Below are positions 41,488 to 50,323 of a stretch of 64,000 nt of DNA, one piece after another; within the stretch, counting starts at the first letter, position 1; every line of letters starts with the position of its first letter. A program made the translations under genes and the position numbers. The notes beneath the pieces are model-generated. The model searched no databases. It saw nothing but the letters and a program-made list of their open reading frames with translations, and was not told the DNA's origin. The stretch is from an uncultured bacterium. GTDB taxonomy: Bacteria; Bacillota; Clostridia; Oscillospirales; Oscillospiraceae. The stretch lies in assembly GCA_946548895.1 (NCBI GenBank), contig CAMNQF010000002.1, positions 62,001 to 126,000 on the forward strand. Direction: 5' to 3'.

Positions 41488-43315
41488 GAAAGTACAGAAA
41501 AAGAAAACGGCGCCCAAGCCCGCCGCCCCGTCCAAGCCCAAGGACTTTCTGGACATGGCGGCCCCTTCGGTGGTGAAGTTCAACACCGACCAGGCCATCA
41601 TCGGCTGCGGGTACCACACCTTCCTGTCCCTGCGGGGCTATGCCGCATCCACGGAGGAACTTGCCCTGTTGAGCCGCCTGGGGGCCAAGGACGGGGTAAA
41701 CCTCTCCCTTTACGCCCGGCAGGTCACCGCCGCCGAGGAGAAGCAGATCATCCAAAATGCCAGCAACAAAAACCGTCTGACCCGCTCCAACACCAACGAC
41801 CTCCAGCAGTCCGTGGCGGCGGAGAGCGATCTCCAGGATGTGGCCGCGCTGGTCACCCAGATGCACCGCAGCCGGGAACCGCTGATCCACTGCGCTGTAT
41901 TCATCGACATCAGCGCCCCGGATATGGCAAAGCTGTCCACCCTGAAGGACTTTGTCACCGCCGAGCTGGCCCGGTGCAAGCTCACCCCAGACCCCCTGCT
42001 GCTGCGCCAGCGGGAGGGCTTCCAGGCCGCCAACCCCGCAGGGTTCAACGCCTTCGGCTCCCAGTTTGAGCGGGTGCTGCCCGCGTCCAGCGTGGCGAAC
42101 CTGGACTTTTTCAATTACTCCGGCAAGACCGACCCCCGGGGCTTCTATGTGGGCCGGGATCGCTACGGCTCCAATGTCATCGTCGACCTGGACCGCCGCG
42201 CCGAGGACAAGACCACCGCCAGCGTCCTGATTTTGGGCAACTCCGGACAGGGCAAGAGCTACCTTCTGAAGCTGCTCCTGTGCAACATCCTGGAGAGCGG
42301 TAAGTCCGCCATCTGCCTCGACCCGGAGCATGAGCTGATCGACCTGTGTTCCAACCTGGGCGGGTGCTTCGTGGATCTGATGGACGGGCGGTACCGCATC
42401 AACCCGCTGGAACCCAAGGCGTGGAGCGTGGAAAACGAGGAGGATGAAAGCGCCCCCGCAGCTTTTCGCCAGCAGACACTCCTCAGCCAGCACATCTCCT
42501 TCCTGAAGGATTTCTTCCGCTCCTACAAGGACTTCACCGACGCCCACATCGACACCATCGAGCTGATGCTGGAGCGGCTGTACGCCAAGTGGGGCCTTGA
42601 CGATAGTGCCGACTTTGCCACCCTGGCCCCCGGCCAGTTCCCCATCCTCTCCGACCTCTATGACGTGATCGAGGACGCCTACGAGCGGTACGGGGATGAG
42701 GCCAGCCCCCTCTACCCGAAGGAGCTGCTCCGGGAAATTCTGCTGGGGCTCCACTCCCTGTGCCGGGGCGCGGAGAGCAAGTTCTTCAACGGCCACACCA
42801 ACATCACCTCCAGCCGTTTCCTGGTCTTCGGCGTGAAGGGCTTATTGCAGGCAAGCAAAAATGTGAAGGACGCCATGCTGTTTAACGTGCTGTCCTTTCT
42901 CAGCGACAAGCTCCTCACCGTGGGCAACACCGTCGCCACTCTGGACGAGCTGTATATCTGGCTGTCCAACGTCACCACCATCGAGTACATCCGAAACACG
43001 CTGAAGCGGGTGCGCAAGAAGGAGTCGTCGCTGATCCTGGCGTCGCAAAATCTGGAGGATTTCGATGTGGACGGCATCCGGGAGCTGACCCGCCCCCTGT
43101 TCGCCATCCCCACCCACCAGTTCCTGTTCAACGCGGGCAGCGTGGATAAGAAGTTTTATATGGACAACCTCCAGCTGGAGGGTTCCGAGTACGAGCTGAT
43201 CCGCTACCCTCAGCGGGGGGTGTGCCTGTACAAGTGCGGCAATGAGCGGTACCTGCTGGAGGTTCACGCGCCGGATTATAAGGAAAAGCTGTTCGGGGAG
43301 GCGGGCGGACGATGA
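41480..43315 (+). CDS. virB4: VirB4-like conjugation ATPase
   Basis: A 611-residue protein. ATG at 41480, GGAGAGGAGG 9 bases before. Walker A in LILGNSGQGKSYLLKLLL (~255), Walker B region in TLDELYIWLS (~490), arginine-rich IRNTLKRVRKKESSLILASQNLEDF (~510) and a C-terminal KLFGEAGGR. It powers assembly and substrate transfer of the type IV secretion system at the inner membrane face. It is shorter than typical VirB4 (~800), consistent with the N-lobe being encoded by the preceding gene. Confidence 0.92.
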   Translation: MAKKVQKKKTAPKPAAPSKPKDFLDMAAPSVVKFNTDQAIIGCGYHTFLSLRGYAASTEELALLSRLGAKDGVNLSLYARQVTAAEEKQIIQNASNKNRLTRSNTNDLQQSVAAESDLQDVAALVTQMHRSREPLIHCAVFIDISAPDMAKLSTLKDFVTAELARCKLTPDPLLLRQREGFQAANPAGFNAFGSQFERVLPASSVANLDFFNYSGKTDPRGFYVGRDRYGSNVIVDLDRRAEDKTTASVLILGNSGQGKSYLLKLLLCNILESGKSAICLDPEHELIDLCSNLGGCFVDLMDGRYRINPLEPKAWSVENEEDESAPAAFRQQTLLSQHISFLKDFFRSYKDFTDAHIDTIELMLERLYAKWGLDDSADFATLAPGQFPILSDLYDVIEDAYERYGDEASPLYPKELLREILLGLHSLCRGAESKFFNGHTNITSSRFLVFGVKGLLQASKNVKDAMLFNVLSFLSDKLLTVGNTVATLDELYIWLSNVTTIEYIRNTLKRVRKKESSLILASQNLEDFDVDGIRELTRPLFAIPTHQFLFNAGSVDKKFYMDNLQLEGSEYELIRYPQRGVCLYKCGNERYLLEVHAPDYKEKLFGEAGGR

Positions 43316-44100
43316 ACGTGGTGGCTTACGGCGGCGGGACGAATTCCACCGCCATGCTGGTGGGGATGTACGAAAGAGGTATCCCTGTTGACCTGATCCT
43401 CTTTGCCGATCCCGGAGGGGAGCAGCCCTATACCTATGAATATCTGCCCATCATGGACGACTGGCTGGCCCGCCATGGGATGCCCAGGCTCCAGACCGTC
43501 TACTGCACCGACAAAAACGGGGAGCGGTTGACGCTGGAGCAGGAATGCCTGCGCTCCGGCACCCTGCCTGCCATTGCTTACGGGTACAAGAAATGCTCCC
43601 TCAAACACAAAATCGCGCCCCAAGAGAAATTCTGCAACAACTACCCGCCCTGCCGGGAGGTATGGGCCAGAGGGGAAAAGGTGTTCAAATACATCGGTTA
43701 CGATGTGGATGAAACACGGCGGAAGGAGGGCGCCAGAGAGCATGACGAGGCCGACACCAAGTACACCAAAGTCTATCCGCTGATGGACTGGGGGTGGACG
43801 CGGGAGGACTGCGCTGCCGCCATCCTTCGGGCGGGCCTGCCGCTGCCGGGTAAATCCTCCTGTTTTTTCTGCCCCAGCATGAAGAAGAAGGAGATCCGCA
43901 CCCTGTACCACCGGCGCCGGGATCTCTATGAGCGGGCCATCGCCATTGAGGACGGCGCGAAACCTAACCTGATTACGGTAAAGGGGCTGGGGCGGGACTG
44001 GGCGTGGCGGGATTTCGTGACGGCGGATCTGAACCAGCAGGCCATGTGCTGGATGTTCCCCGAGGACGATCTGCCCTGCAACTGCCATGACGGTGGGTGA
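43312..44100 (+). CDS. PP-loop ATPase of the PAPS-reductase type
   Basis: A 262-residue protein. PP-loop variant VVAYGGGTNSTAMLVGMYE at the N-terminus, LILFADPGGEQPYTYEYL, a middle CSLKHKIAP, and a C-terminal Cys cluster (GKSSCFFCPSMKKKEIRTLY and CNC near the end). It belongs to the adenylating PP-loop family that includes PAPS reductase and DndC. On mobile elements these may modify nucleic acids or sulphur carriers. It overlaps virB4 by four bases, so it is made together with the transfer machinery. The substrate is unknown. Confidence 0.75.
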   Translation: MNVVAYGGGTNSTAMLVGMYERGIPVDLILFADPGGEQPYTYEYLPIMDDWLARHGMPRLQTVYCTDKNGERLTLEQECLRSGTLPAIAYGYKKCSLKHKIAPQEKFCNNYPPCREVWARGEKVFKYIGYDVDETRRKEGAREHDEADTKYTKVYPLMDWGWTREDCAAAILRAGLPLPGKSSCFFCPSMKKKEIRTLYHRRRDLYERAIAIEDGAKPNLITVKGLGRDWAWRDFVTADLNQQAMCWMFPEDDLPCNCHDGG

Positions 44101-44119
44101 GAAAGGAGAAAACTGCAAG

Positions 44120-45538
44120 ATGGAAATCATTGAATTTGACCGTTGGAAGCCCTCCGCAGACGATCCCCGGAAGCTGGAGTACGATGGCCAGCGCACGGCG
44201 GAAGATGTGTTTGAACAGCTGAAATTCCGGCTGGATGGCCAGGGCTATTTGCCCGATGAATACTTTGAACTGCGCTCTGAGTGGGAGAATGGCCGGGAGA
44301 TTCCCCGTGACGCAGATCTGTTCTGCACCGTGGACTATGGCGAGAGTGAGGGCGTGTACGTGGATGTCTACCTCAAGTGGTACGACGAGAAGCAGAAAAA
44401 GGGCGTCACTGAGAGCTTCATCGTGGGCAAGACCCTGGGCGAGAACGGGAACGACCTGGACAGGATGTTCCTCACCGCCTCCGCTATTACCAAGGCCGTC
44501 CACGGCGACCATGCCACCCACGCCCGGTACATACAGATCGGCGGTGTGGAGGAGGACACAGGCGGCAGAGTGGTGCATCTCAGCCAGCAGGAGGAAAAAG
44601 TGATCATCCAGGCGCTGGTGGAGCAGCGGGAGCGGCAGGAGGAGTCCATGGGCCAGACCGAGCAGCTCCTTCGTCGCATGACCGGCAGCATCACCGCCTA
44701 TATGGACATGGTGGGGCAGAGACCGCTGCACATCAGCGACTACGACAAGACCGTCCTTGCGATCCGGGATGGGGAGCTGCCTACCTTTTTGGAGCTGTAC
44801 TCCAAGGTGCTGGACGCTCACGCGGGCGATTTGCTGATCGAGGCGGCGGGCCGACCCGGCGCGGTGGGGCGGCAGATGACCCGCGCCCTGCTGGACGACG
44901 TGGAGCGGTTCCCGGAACCCGCTTATGCCGCCGCCTGCCGGAATGCCATTGACATCAATGACCCGCAAAAGGTATCCTCCCTGCTGGCAAACGCGGCAGA
45001 CCGGGTGGCGAAGCTGTCCCCGACTTTCCACGGCGAGATGGCTGTCTATGCCTTTTTAGACCACTGCCATATTGCCAGGGAGATCATCAAGCAGTGTACT
45101 AATGAGCAGATCGCCGCCGCGCCGTCCCTCCTTCTGGAGCTGTTCGCCGCAGGGCCGGACTATGAAATACTGTCCACCCTGGTGGAAAAGGGTATCTCCG
45201 GGGGCGGCAGCGCGGAAAGGACACTCCATATGCTGACCTACAAGGGCCGGGATAGCTGGATGGCGGAGGATCTTCTGGAGAAGCGGATGTGGGTGGATCC
45301 CAACAATTACGGGGCCCTCCACGCCTGCGTGGAAAATGGTGCCGTGGATGTGGCCAAGCTGCTGCTGGACGGCGGGATGGACTTCGATCAGTACCGCCAG
45401 CGGTTTCCTGGTAGCGGTAGCCCTGACACCATCCAGGCGCTGGAGGAACACTGGCAGACGATCCAGGAGCAGGCCCAGAAGCTGGAACAGGAGCAGGCCG
45501 ACGCACCCGGGATGGGAGGTGGCATGGCCCTTGGTTGA
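44120..45538 (+). CDS. Ankyrin-repeat element protein
   Basis: A 472-residue protein. ATG at 44120 after AAAGGAG; ATG at 44087 is inside the previous gene. N-terminal ~130 residues are mixed and unrecognised (EYDGQRTAEDVFEQLKFRL). A helical middle part follows, then ankyrin-like repeats at the C-terminus (LLELFAAGPDYEILSTLVEKG, NNYGALHACVENGAVDVAKLLLDGGMDFD). It is cytoplasmic and probably binds a protein partner. It ends in QEQADAPGMGGGMALG, the shared tail, whose GGGAGGTGG codons also form the ribosome-binding site of the next gene. Confidence 0.62.
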   Translation: MEIIEFDRWKPSADDPRKLEYDGQRTAEDVFEQLKFRLDGQGYLPDEYFELRSEWENGREIPRDADLFCTVDYGESEGVYVDVYLKWYDEKQKKGVTESFIVGKTLGENGNDLDRMFLTASAITKAVHGDHATHARYIQIGGVEEDTGGRVVHLSQQEEKVIIQALVEQRERQEESMGQTEQLLRRMTGSITAYMDMVGQRPLHISDYDKTVLAIRDGELPTFLELYSKVLDAHAGDLLIEAAGRPGAVGRQMTRALLDDVERFPEPAYAAACRNAIDINDPQKVSSLLANAADRVAKLSPTFHGEMAVYAFLDHCHIAREIIKQCTNEQIAAAPSLLLELFAAGPDYEILSTLVEKGISGGGSAERTLHMLTYKGRDSWMAEDLLEKRMWVDPNNYGALHACVENGAVDVAKLLLDGGMDFDQYRQRFPGSGSPDTIQALEEHWQTIQEQAQKLEQEQADAPGMGGGMALG

Positions 45539-46586
45539 TCCCGTCCTGGTGGCGAAAGCCGCCGCCACCCTGCTCACCAACGAAAAAGCCAGGAAGGGCG
45601 TGGGCTGGGCCATCGCCGCCATCCTCTCCCCCGTCATCGTGGTGGTGGCCCTGCTGTGCGCCCTGGGCTCTGGCGCGGTGAGCCACAACATCTCCGCCGC
45701 CCAGTTGTGCTTCCAGGGCGGCGATATTCCCGCAGAGGTGCCCGCCGAATACCGGGTGTGCATTGAGCAGATGCGGGCCAGCTTCGCGGAGCTGGATGAG
45801 ATCATCGCGGACATCCAATCAAATATGGATGAGGAACACAGCCTCGACCCCATCCGGGTCAAGGCTGTGTTTTTCTCCCTGTATTTCGGCGGCGAGACCC
45901 CGCCCTTCGCCCAGTTTGCCCACTGCTTCGCCGCCAGCGAGACCCGCACAGAAACCGTCACAGAAAAAGATGAGAGCGGCAATGATGTGGAGGTGGAGCG
46001 CATCTATAACGTGTTCGTTCCCATTGAGGATATGGCTAAGGTGTACGCCAACCTCGCCGCCTCCCTGGGTGTCGAGATCACAGAGGAACAGAAAACCAAC
46101 GCCGACAGCGTATACAACCTGATCAAGTACGGCTATCCCGCGGCGGGCGGCGGTAGCTTCGATGGCGCGGATGTGCCCTATGTGGGTGCGGACGGCTTCT
46201 GCTCCCCGGTGGGGGCGAACTGGCGGAACATTGTAACCTCTGAATTCGGCGGGCGCATCGACCCCATCACTGGCCAGCGGGATGGCCACACCGGCATGGA
46301 TTTGGCCGTCCCCACCGGGACCCCCGTCCGGGCGGCGCTGCCGGGTACGGTGCGGGTGGCCAAGTACGACTCCAGCTATGGCTACTATGTGACCATCGGG
46401 CATGAGAACGGCCTGCTCACCCTGTACGGCCACAACTCCCGCCTGCTGGTGCGGCCCGGCCAGACCGTCCAGGCCGGGGACGTGATCTCCCTGTCCGGCT
46501 CCACCGGACGGTCTACCGGGCCCCACCTCCACTTCGAGGTGCGGGTCAACGGGCAGAGGGCGAACCCAAGATACTATTTACCTTGA
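45531..46586 (+). CDS. Membrane-anchored M23 peptidoglycan hydrolase (VirB1-like role)
   Basis: A 351-residue protein, start TTG at 45531, 8-base overlap. One transmembrane helix (~20-45, AIAAILSPVIVVVALLCALGSG), an extracellular middle domain, and a C-terminal LytM/M23 domain with GRIDPITGQRDGHTGMDLAV (HxxxD zinc ligands) and HLHFEV (HxH). It would open the wall for the mating channel. Lysozyme-like domains common in other elements' VirB1 are absent. Confidence 0.85.
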   Translation: MVDPVLVAKAAATLLTNEKARKGVGWAIAAILSPVIVVVALLCALGSGAVSHNISAAQLCFQGGDIPAEVPAEYRVCIEQMRASFAELDEIIADIQSNMDEEHSLDPIRVKAVFFSLYFGGETPPFAQFAHCFAASETRTETVTEKDESGNDVEVERIYNVFVPIEDMAKVYANLAASLGVEITEEQKTNADSVYNLIKYGYPAAGGGSFDGADVPYVGADGFCSPVGANWRNIVTSEFGGRIDPITGQRDGHTGMDLAVPTGTPVRAALPGTVRVAKYDSSYGYYVTIGHENGLLTLYGHNSRLLVRPGQTVQAGDVISLSGSTGRSTGPHLHFEVRVNGQRANPRYYLP

Positions 46587-46598
46587 AGGAGGATGACA

Positions 46599-47687
46599 AT
46601 GAAAATCAGAGCTGAAATGGGCCGCCGGCGCGCACCCCTGTGCCCGCCTGAATATCAGGTGGACAGAGTGGCAGAAATCCCCAACACGCAGTTCGCTGCC
46701 TTTCTGATGAGTCCGCTGGATCGGTATGACTTCATCAGGAGCAATCAGGTTGAACCCCACCAGGGCACCGGCCATGACCACTGCCTGCTGGTGCTGGGCG
46801 AGGGCCGGGCGGACGGCGTGCTGGTACAGTGTGGCGGCGATGGCCGAGCCGCATACTCCGCCTATGTGGCGGGGGCGCGGGACATGGTGCGGGACAGGCT
46901 GAACCACGCCGCAGAGTTCATCGTCCGGCAGTGCGCCGAAAACCCGGGCGGCGGAAGCTGGCACGCCTATTTCAACCAACGCCCTGGCCGCGGTGGCTGC
47001 AGTGTCAGCTTCGGGGAGCTGGAGGAACGGCTTGGGTTGACCATCCGAGGAGGCAGCGGGTTGGACAGTATGCTCTTGGACGCCCTGCGCCGCAGGCCGG
47101 AGGTGTCTGCGGTGGAACTGGACGATGGATGCGTCAGCGTGGTCTGTGATCTGGGTCTCCGCCAGGATAAAGGCGCGCCGGAGGAAAAGGCAGACATTTC
47201 GTTTTCGCCGGAGCGCTCGGCGGAACTTTTTGAGAATGCCGTATCTGCGGCGCTTGAGCTTTACCGGGGGGAGGATTGCTATTCCATGCTCCATGGCAGC
47301 TTCGGCCTGACCATCCGGGAGATCCGGGAACATGGATACCTCTCGGATCAGGAGCTGTGCGATATTTGCCAGGTTCCCCGGCAGGTGCTGGAGGGCGGCA
47401 TGAGGGTGAGGGACGTTCTCCAGATGGACGGCGTTTCCGAATCCGCCTCCCTGGCCCACAAGGACTCCACCGTCCTTGTCCCGCTGGAAGATCTGGAAAA
47501 GCTGACCGCCAGCGGCCAGGAGGACTTCGCCGCCCTGCTGGACGCCCGGGTGGCCGACATCCGGGTGGATGACGGAGAACCCGAGCTGGTGCTGGAGGGC
47601 GTCGAAGCGAAAGAACTGGAGCGGTTTTGCGACGCGCTGGAAGCCCACGAGCAGGCGGAGCAGGCCATGGGCGACATGACGCCATGA
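46599..47687 (+). CDS. Uncharacterised element protein (GRRRAPLCPPEY family)
   Basis: A 362-residue protein. ATG at 46599 with AAGGAGG 6 bases upstream; ATG at 46593 overlaps that site. It starts MKIRAEMGRRRAPLCPPEYQ, a beginning I regard as typical of conserved proteins on these elements. Later parts include SAYVAGARDMVRDRLNHAAEFI, IREIREHGYLSDQELCDICQVPRQVLEGG and LEDLEKLTASGQEDFAALL. No function known. It ends in EAHEQAEQAMGDMTP, the shared tail. ATGA overlap with the next gene. Confidence 0.6.
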   Translation: MKIRAEMGRRRAPLCPPEYQVDRVAEIPNTQFAAFLMSPLDRYDFIRSNQVEPHQGTGHDHCLLVLGEGRADGVLVQCGGDGRAAYSAYVAGARDMVRDRLNHAAEFIVRQCAENPGGGSWHAYFNQRPGRGGCSVSFGELEERLGLTIRGGSGLDSMLLDALRRRPEVSAVELDDGCVSVVCDLGLRQDKGAPEEKADISFSPERSAELFENAVSAALELYRGEDCYSMLHGSFGLTIREIREHGYLSDQELCDICQVPRQVLEGGMRVRDVLQMDGVSESASLAHKDSTVLVPLEDLEKLTASGQEDFAALLDARVADIRVDDGEPELVLEGVEAKELERFCDALEAHEQAEQAMGDMTP

Positions 47688-48808
47688 AGCAAAAAATCGA
47701 TTTGGCCCAGGCATCCGAGGGGCTGGCCCTGTATGCCGCACGGCGGTTGGCAGGCTATAGGCAGGGACGCTTTGGCGATGCCTTCTGCCAACCCGAAACG
47801 CGCCATGAGTGGATCAGGGATATCACCCAGGGCATGGCGGAGGTGTGCGGACAGGATGCTGCGCCTCTGCTCCGCGCGTTCGGCCAGCGGTTGGATGCGG
47901 CCAGTGGTTCATCTAACATAGAGCCGCTCCCCCTAAATAGGCAGAAGTACACCGTCCAGAATCTGCGGCGGTATGTCTCCGCTTTGGGGCGTATGGAGGG
48001 CGACCAGCGGGCGCGGATTTTCGCCGTGAAGAAACTGCTGGAGGATGTGGGCGCCTACCTGCCCTGGGACGTGGGCGCCACCGGCGTCTACCCTGCCAGG
48101 GAGGAAACGGAGCAGGCGCTCCTGCGGGCGGTGGCTCAGCGGCCCATCCGCTTTACCCGCATCCTGTTGGGCGGCGAGTTGGAGCCGGGCGGCGTGGAAT
48201 ACCTGCCTGGGATGGTCAATGACACGGAAGCCGTGCGGCGCACCCGGGAGTTCCAACGGCTTACGCTGGAATATCCGAAGCGGGAGGAATGGCCCGCGCT
48301 GTGCATCGTCTGCATGGGCGGCGGGCGGCAGGCGGAGTCCAATACGATAGACGCAGACGGGCTGGATATGGCGGTGATCCGCGAATACGAACGGGAGTTT
48401 ATGAAGCGGCCCGAAGTGCGTCCAGTATGGATGCATGAGCTGACCGTCCCCGTCCACGAACAGCTCCGAATGCTGAAATTCGAGCCGGGGAAAGCGCCGG
48501 AGGAGATCACCATGCCCAATACGCTGGAGGCGATCCAGACGGCGGTAGGCGGGGACATTGAAGTCGTGGGGCTGGACAGCGGCACCGTCCTGATCTGCAA
48601 CGAGGAGGGCAAGCTGATGGGACTGTCGGCCAACCGCCAGGTGGGCGGCGATACCATCGCCGGGACGTTCCTGATCGCGGGTTCGGCAGACGGTGAATTC
48701 TGCTCCCTGTCCGATGAGGACACGGCCCGCTATGCCCGGGAGTTCGCCCAATCCATTTCAGAGCCGTGCCCGGAAGGGCTGAAGGAAATGACGTTCTACA
48801 TCATGTAA
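47684..48808 (+). CDS. DUF3846 domain protein
   Basis: A 374-residue protein starting at the ATGA overlap (47684). The C-terminal ~110 residues match DUF3846 (ITMPNTLEAIQTAVGGDIEVV, LICNEEGKLMGLSANRQVGGDTIAGTFLIAG). The N-terminal ~120 residues are helical and contain LARRLAGYRQ-type basic parts. DUF3846 occurs on many Firmicutes and actinobacterial elements without assigned function. It lacks the shared Gly-Met tail (ends KEMTFYIM). Confidence 0.75.
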   Translation: MKQKIDLAQASEGLALYAARRLAGYRQGRFGDAFCQPETRHEWIRDITQGMAEVCGQDAAPLLRAFGQRLDAASGSSNIEPLPLNRQKYTVQNLRRYVSALGRMEGDQRARIFAVKKLLEDVGAYLPWDVGATGVYPAREETEQALLRAVAQRPIRFTRILLGGELEPGGVEYLPGMVNDTEAVRRTREFQRLTLEYPKREEWPALCIVCMGGGRQAESNTIDADGLDMAVIREYEREFMKRPEVRPVWMHELTVPVHEQLRMLKFEPGKAPEEITMPNTLEAIQTAVGGDIEVVGLDSGTVLICNEEGKLMGLSANRQVGGDTIAGTFLIAGSADGEFCSLSDEDTARYAREFAQSISEPCPEGLKEMTFYIM

Positions 48809-48824
48809 TGAGGAGGAATCAGGA

Positions 48825-49079
48825 ATGAAAAAAGCAACCATCACAGTGGCGTTCGACCAGGATAAGCTGGGCGCGCTGGAGTTTTCGCTGAAAAAGGCGG
48901 GCTCCTCCGTGCAGGCGCGGCTGGAGCAGACGCTGGGGCAGCTCTATGAGCAAACCGTCCCCGCGCCGGTGCGGGAGTACCTGGACAGCCGCGCCGCCCC
49001 CGCGCCCCGGCCCCGCCGCCCGACCAAGCCCGCGCCCAAGGAGCGGCCCGCCCCATCCGGCGAGGAGGGCGGCGCATGA
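48825..49079 (+). CDS. DUF6103-like small protein
   Basis: An 84-residue protein with AGGAGG before ATG. KKATITVAFDQDKLGALEFSLKK with a following helix and PAPVREYLDSR matches DUF6103-type proteins. The C-terminal third is Pro/Arg/Ala-rich and disordered. The first part could be ribbon-helix-helix. It overlaps the next gene by four bases. Confidence 0.6.
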   Translation: MKKATITVAFDQDKLGALEFSLKKAGSSVQARLEQTLGQLYEQTVPAPVREYLDSRAAPAPRPRRPTKPAPKERPAPSGEEGGA

Positions 49080-49780
49080 ACTCCCGGGAAGTTGTCGTCT
49101 GGCTGGACGAGCGTTGGTATGATGCCCTCTCCCGTCAGCTCAAAAAGAAGGACACCACCGTGGAGGATGAGCTGAACGAGTACCTGGACGCGATGATCGA
49201 CCAGCTCCCGGAGCAGGTGCGGAAAAAGATCAGCCGGGAGATCTGGGAGGAGGATCAGCGGCAGCGTGGGTCGGCGGAGGCCAACCGCCGCATCTCTGTA
49301 TTCCGCGTCACCCAGGGCGGCAGGACGGATCATCTGCTGACGCAGAGCGCGGTGTGTGTGGATGCGCTTCACGCCGCTGCGGCGCTGCGCTCCTACATGC
49401 TGGCAAAGGGAAACAGCACCCAGCGTTTCGCGGAGCGGCTGCACAGCATGGTGGACATCGCGCCGGAGGTGTTCCAGGACTACGCCGGCGAGCTGATGCG
49501 GCGCACCGGGCGGGTGACAGCCGTGCTGGACATCGATCTGGATCGGGGCGAATTCTCTACCCTGGATGCGCTGAACGGCTGGGAGACATACACCATCCGG
49601 GACGTGTCCACCGCCGCGTGGCACGCCAACCGAAATGACCGTCTGGGCCGGGAACAGCGGCTGGATATCTTCGCCGGGCGCTTGGAACAGCTGGGAATTG
49701 CCCCGCCGGAGCGTCTGACCAGCGAGGGAATTGGCCCCCAGGAACAGCCGGAAGCCACCCCGTTTGAGCAGACTATGTAA
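49076..49780 (+). CDS. Uncharacterised element protein, possibly DNA binding
   Basis: A 234-residue protein from ATG in the ATGA overlap. N-terminus SREVVVWLDERWYDALSRQLKKKDTTVEDELNEYLDAMI resembles the DUF6103/RHH type of the preceding gene. The remaining part (ISVFRVTQGGRTDHLLTQ, RVTAVLDIDLDRGEFSTLDALNGWETYTIRDVSTAA) is a separate alpha/beta unit. It ends in PEATPFEQTM, a shared-tail variant nearly the same as that of the relaxase (EEQGQTM), although over 500 bases of non-coding DNA follow it. Confidence 0.58.
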   Translation: MNSREVVVWLDERWYDALSRQLKKKDTTVEDELNEYLDAMIDQLPEQVRKKISREIWEEDQRQRGSAEANRRISVFRVTQGGRTDHLLTQSAVCVDALHAAAALRSYMLAKGNSTQRFAERLHSMVDIAPEVFQDYAGELMRRTGRVTAVLDIDLDRGEFSTLDALNGWETYTIRDVSTAAWHANRNDRLGREQRLDIFAGRLEQLGIAPPERLTSEGIGPQEQPEATPFEQTM

Positions 49781-49955
49781 CCCGCGGCAGGGGGCCGCTT
49801 CGCGTCTGCGGGGCGGCCCTCCCGCTGTTCCCACCCTGTCGGCCCCTTTGAGGGCGTTTGCGGCCCTCCTGTTGCCCACGTAGAGTCCCAGCCCTACCGG
49901 GGGGATGAAACGCGGTGTTGGCCCGCTGTAGCCGATTGTAGCAAGCGGCCATAAT

Positions 49956-50064
49956 GGGGCCCCCGCAAAGCCGCCCTCTGGCTTTGTGGGGAGAGGAGCC
50001 GCAGCGAAGCGAGTGAGCCCTGCCCACAGGGCGGGGCGAAGGATGCGCAGCTTGCGGCGACGAA
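49956..50064 (-). repeat. Two-hairpin interspersed repeat, copy 6 (inverted)
   Basis: GGGGCCCCCGC, hairpin (AAAGCC/GGCTTT), GTGGGGAGAGGAG, CCGCAGCGAAGCGAGTGAG, hairpin (CCCTG/CAGGG), GCGAAGGATGCGCAGCTTGCGGCGACGAA. This copy is closest to copy 1 although inverted to it. It lies in the presumed origin-of-transfer region. Confidence 0.75.
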
Positions 50065-50127
50065 GGGCAATGCAGGCGGGGCCGCCAGGGCAATCCAGAG
50101 GTTCGATTTTTCTGCTGGATAAAAGCG

Positions 50128-50302
50128 GGTGGTCGCTTTGCGCCCTCCCGCCAGTAAACACCGCCCCGCAACGCGGGTCGGGGATACGGCCTGGGTGGTC
50201 GGTTTCCGGTCTTTTTGCTGTGACAGGTGGTCGTGGAACGAAAAAACACGCTGCAAACCGCCAGTACAGCCACATTTCACAGGTGGCTGTGCCAGGTGGT
50301 CG
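50128..50302 (+). other. oriT: Candidate origin of transfer: GGTGGTCG direct repeats
   Basis: The 8-mer GGTGGTCG occurs at 50128, 50194, 50226 and 50295, all on the + strand, at intervals of 66, 32 and 69 bases, close to multiples of 33. A near copy (GGTGGCTG) lies at 50282. The region is non-coding and directly upstream of the relaxosome RHH gene and relaxase, where oriT and accessory-protein sites usually lie. The nick site is not identified. Confidence 0.45.
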
Positions 50303-50323
50303 CGGTCATTTTTGGAGGTAAAC

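Noticed and set aside
15684..50064. The interspersed repeats as a CRISPR array
   Set aside because: Copies are kilobases apart, occur in both orientations and have no regular spacers or cas genes.
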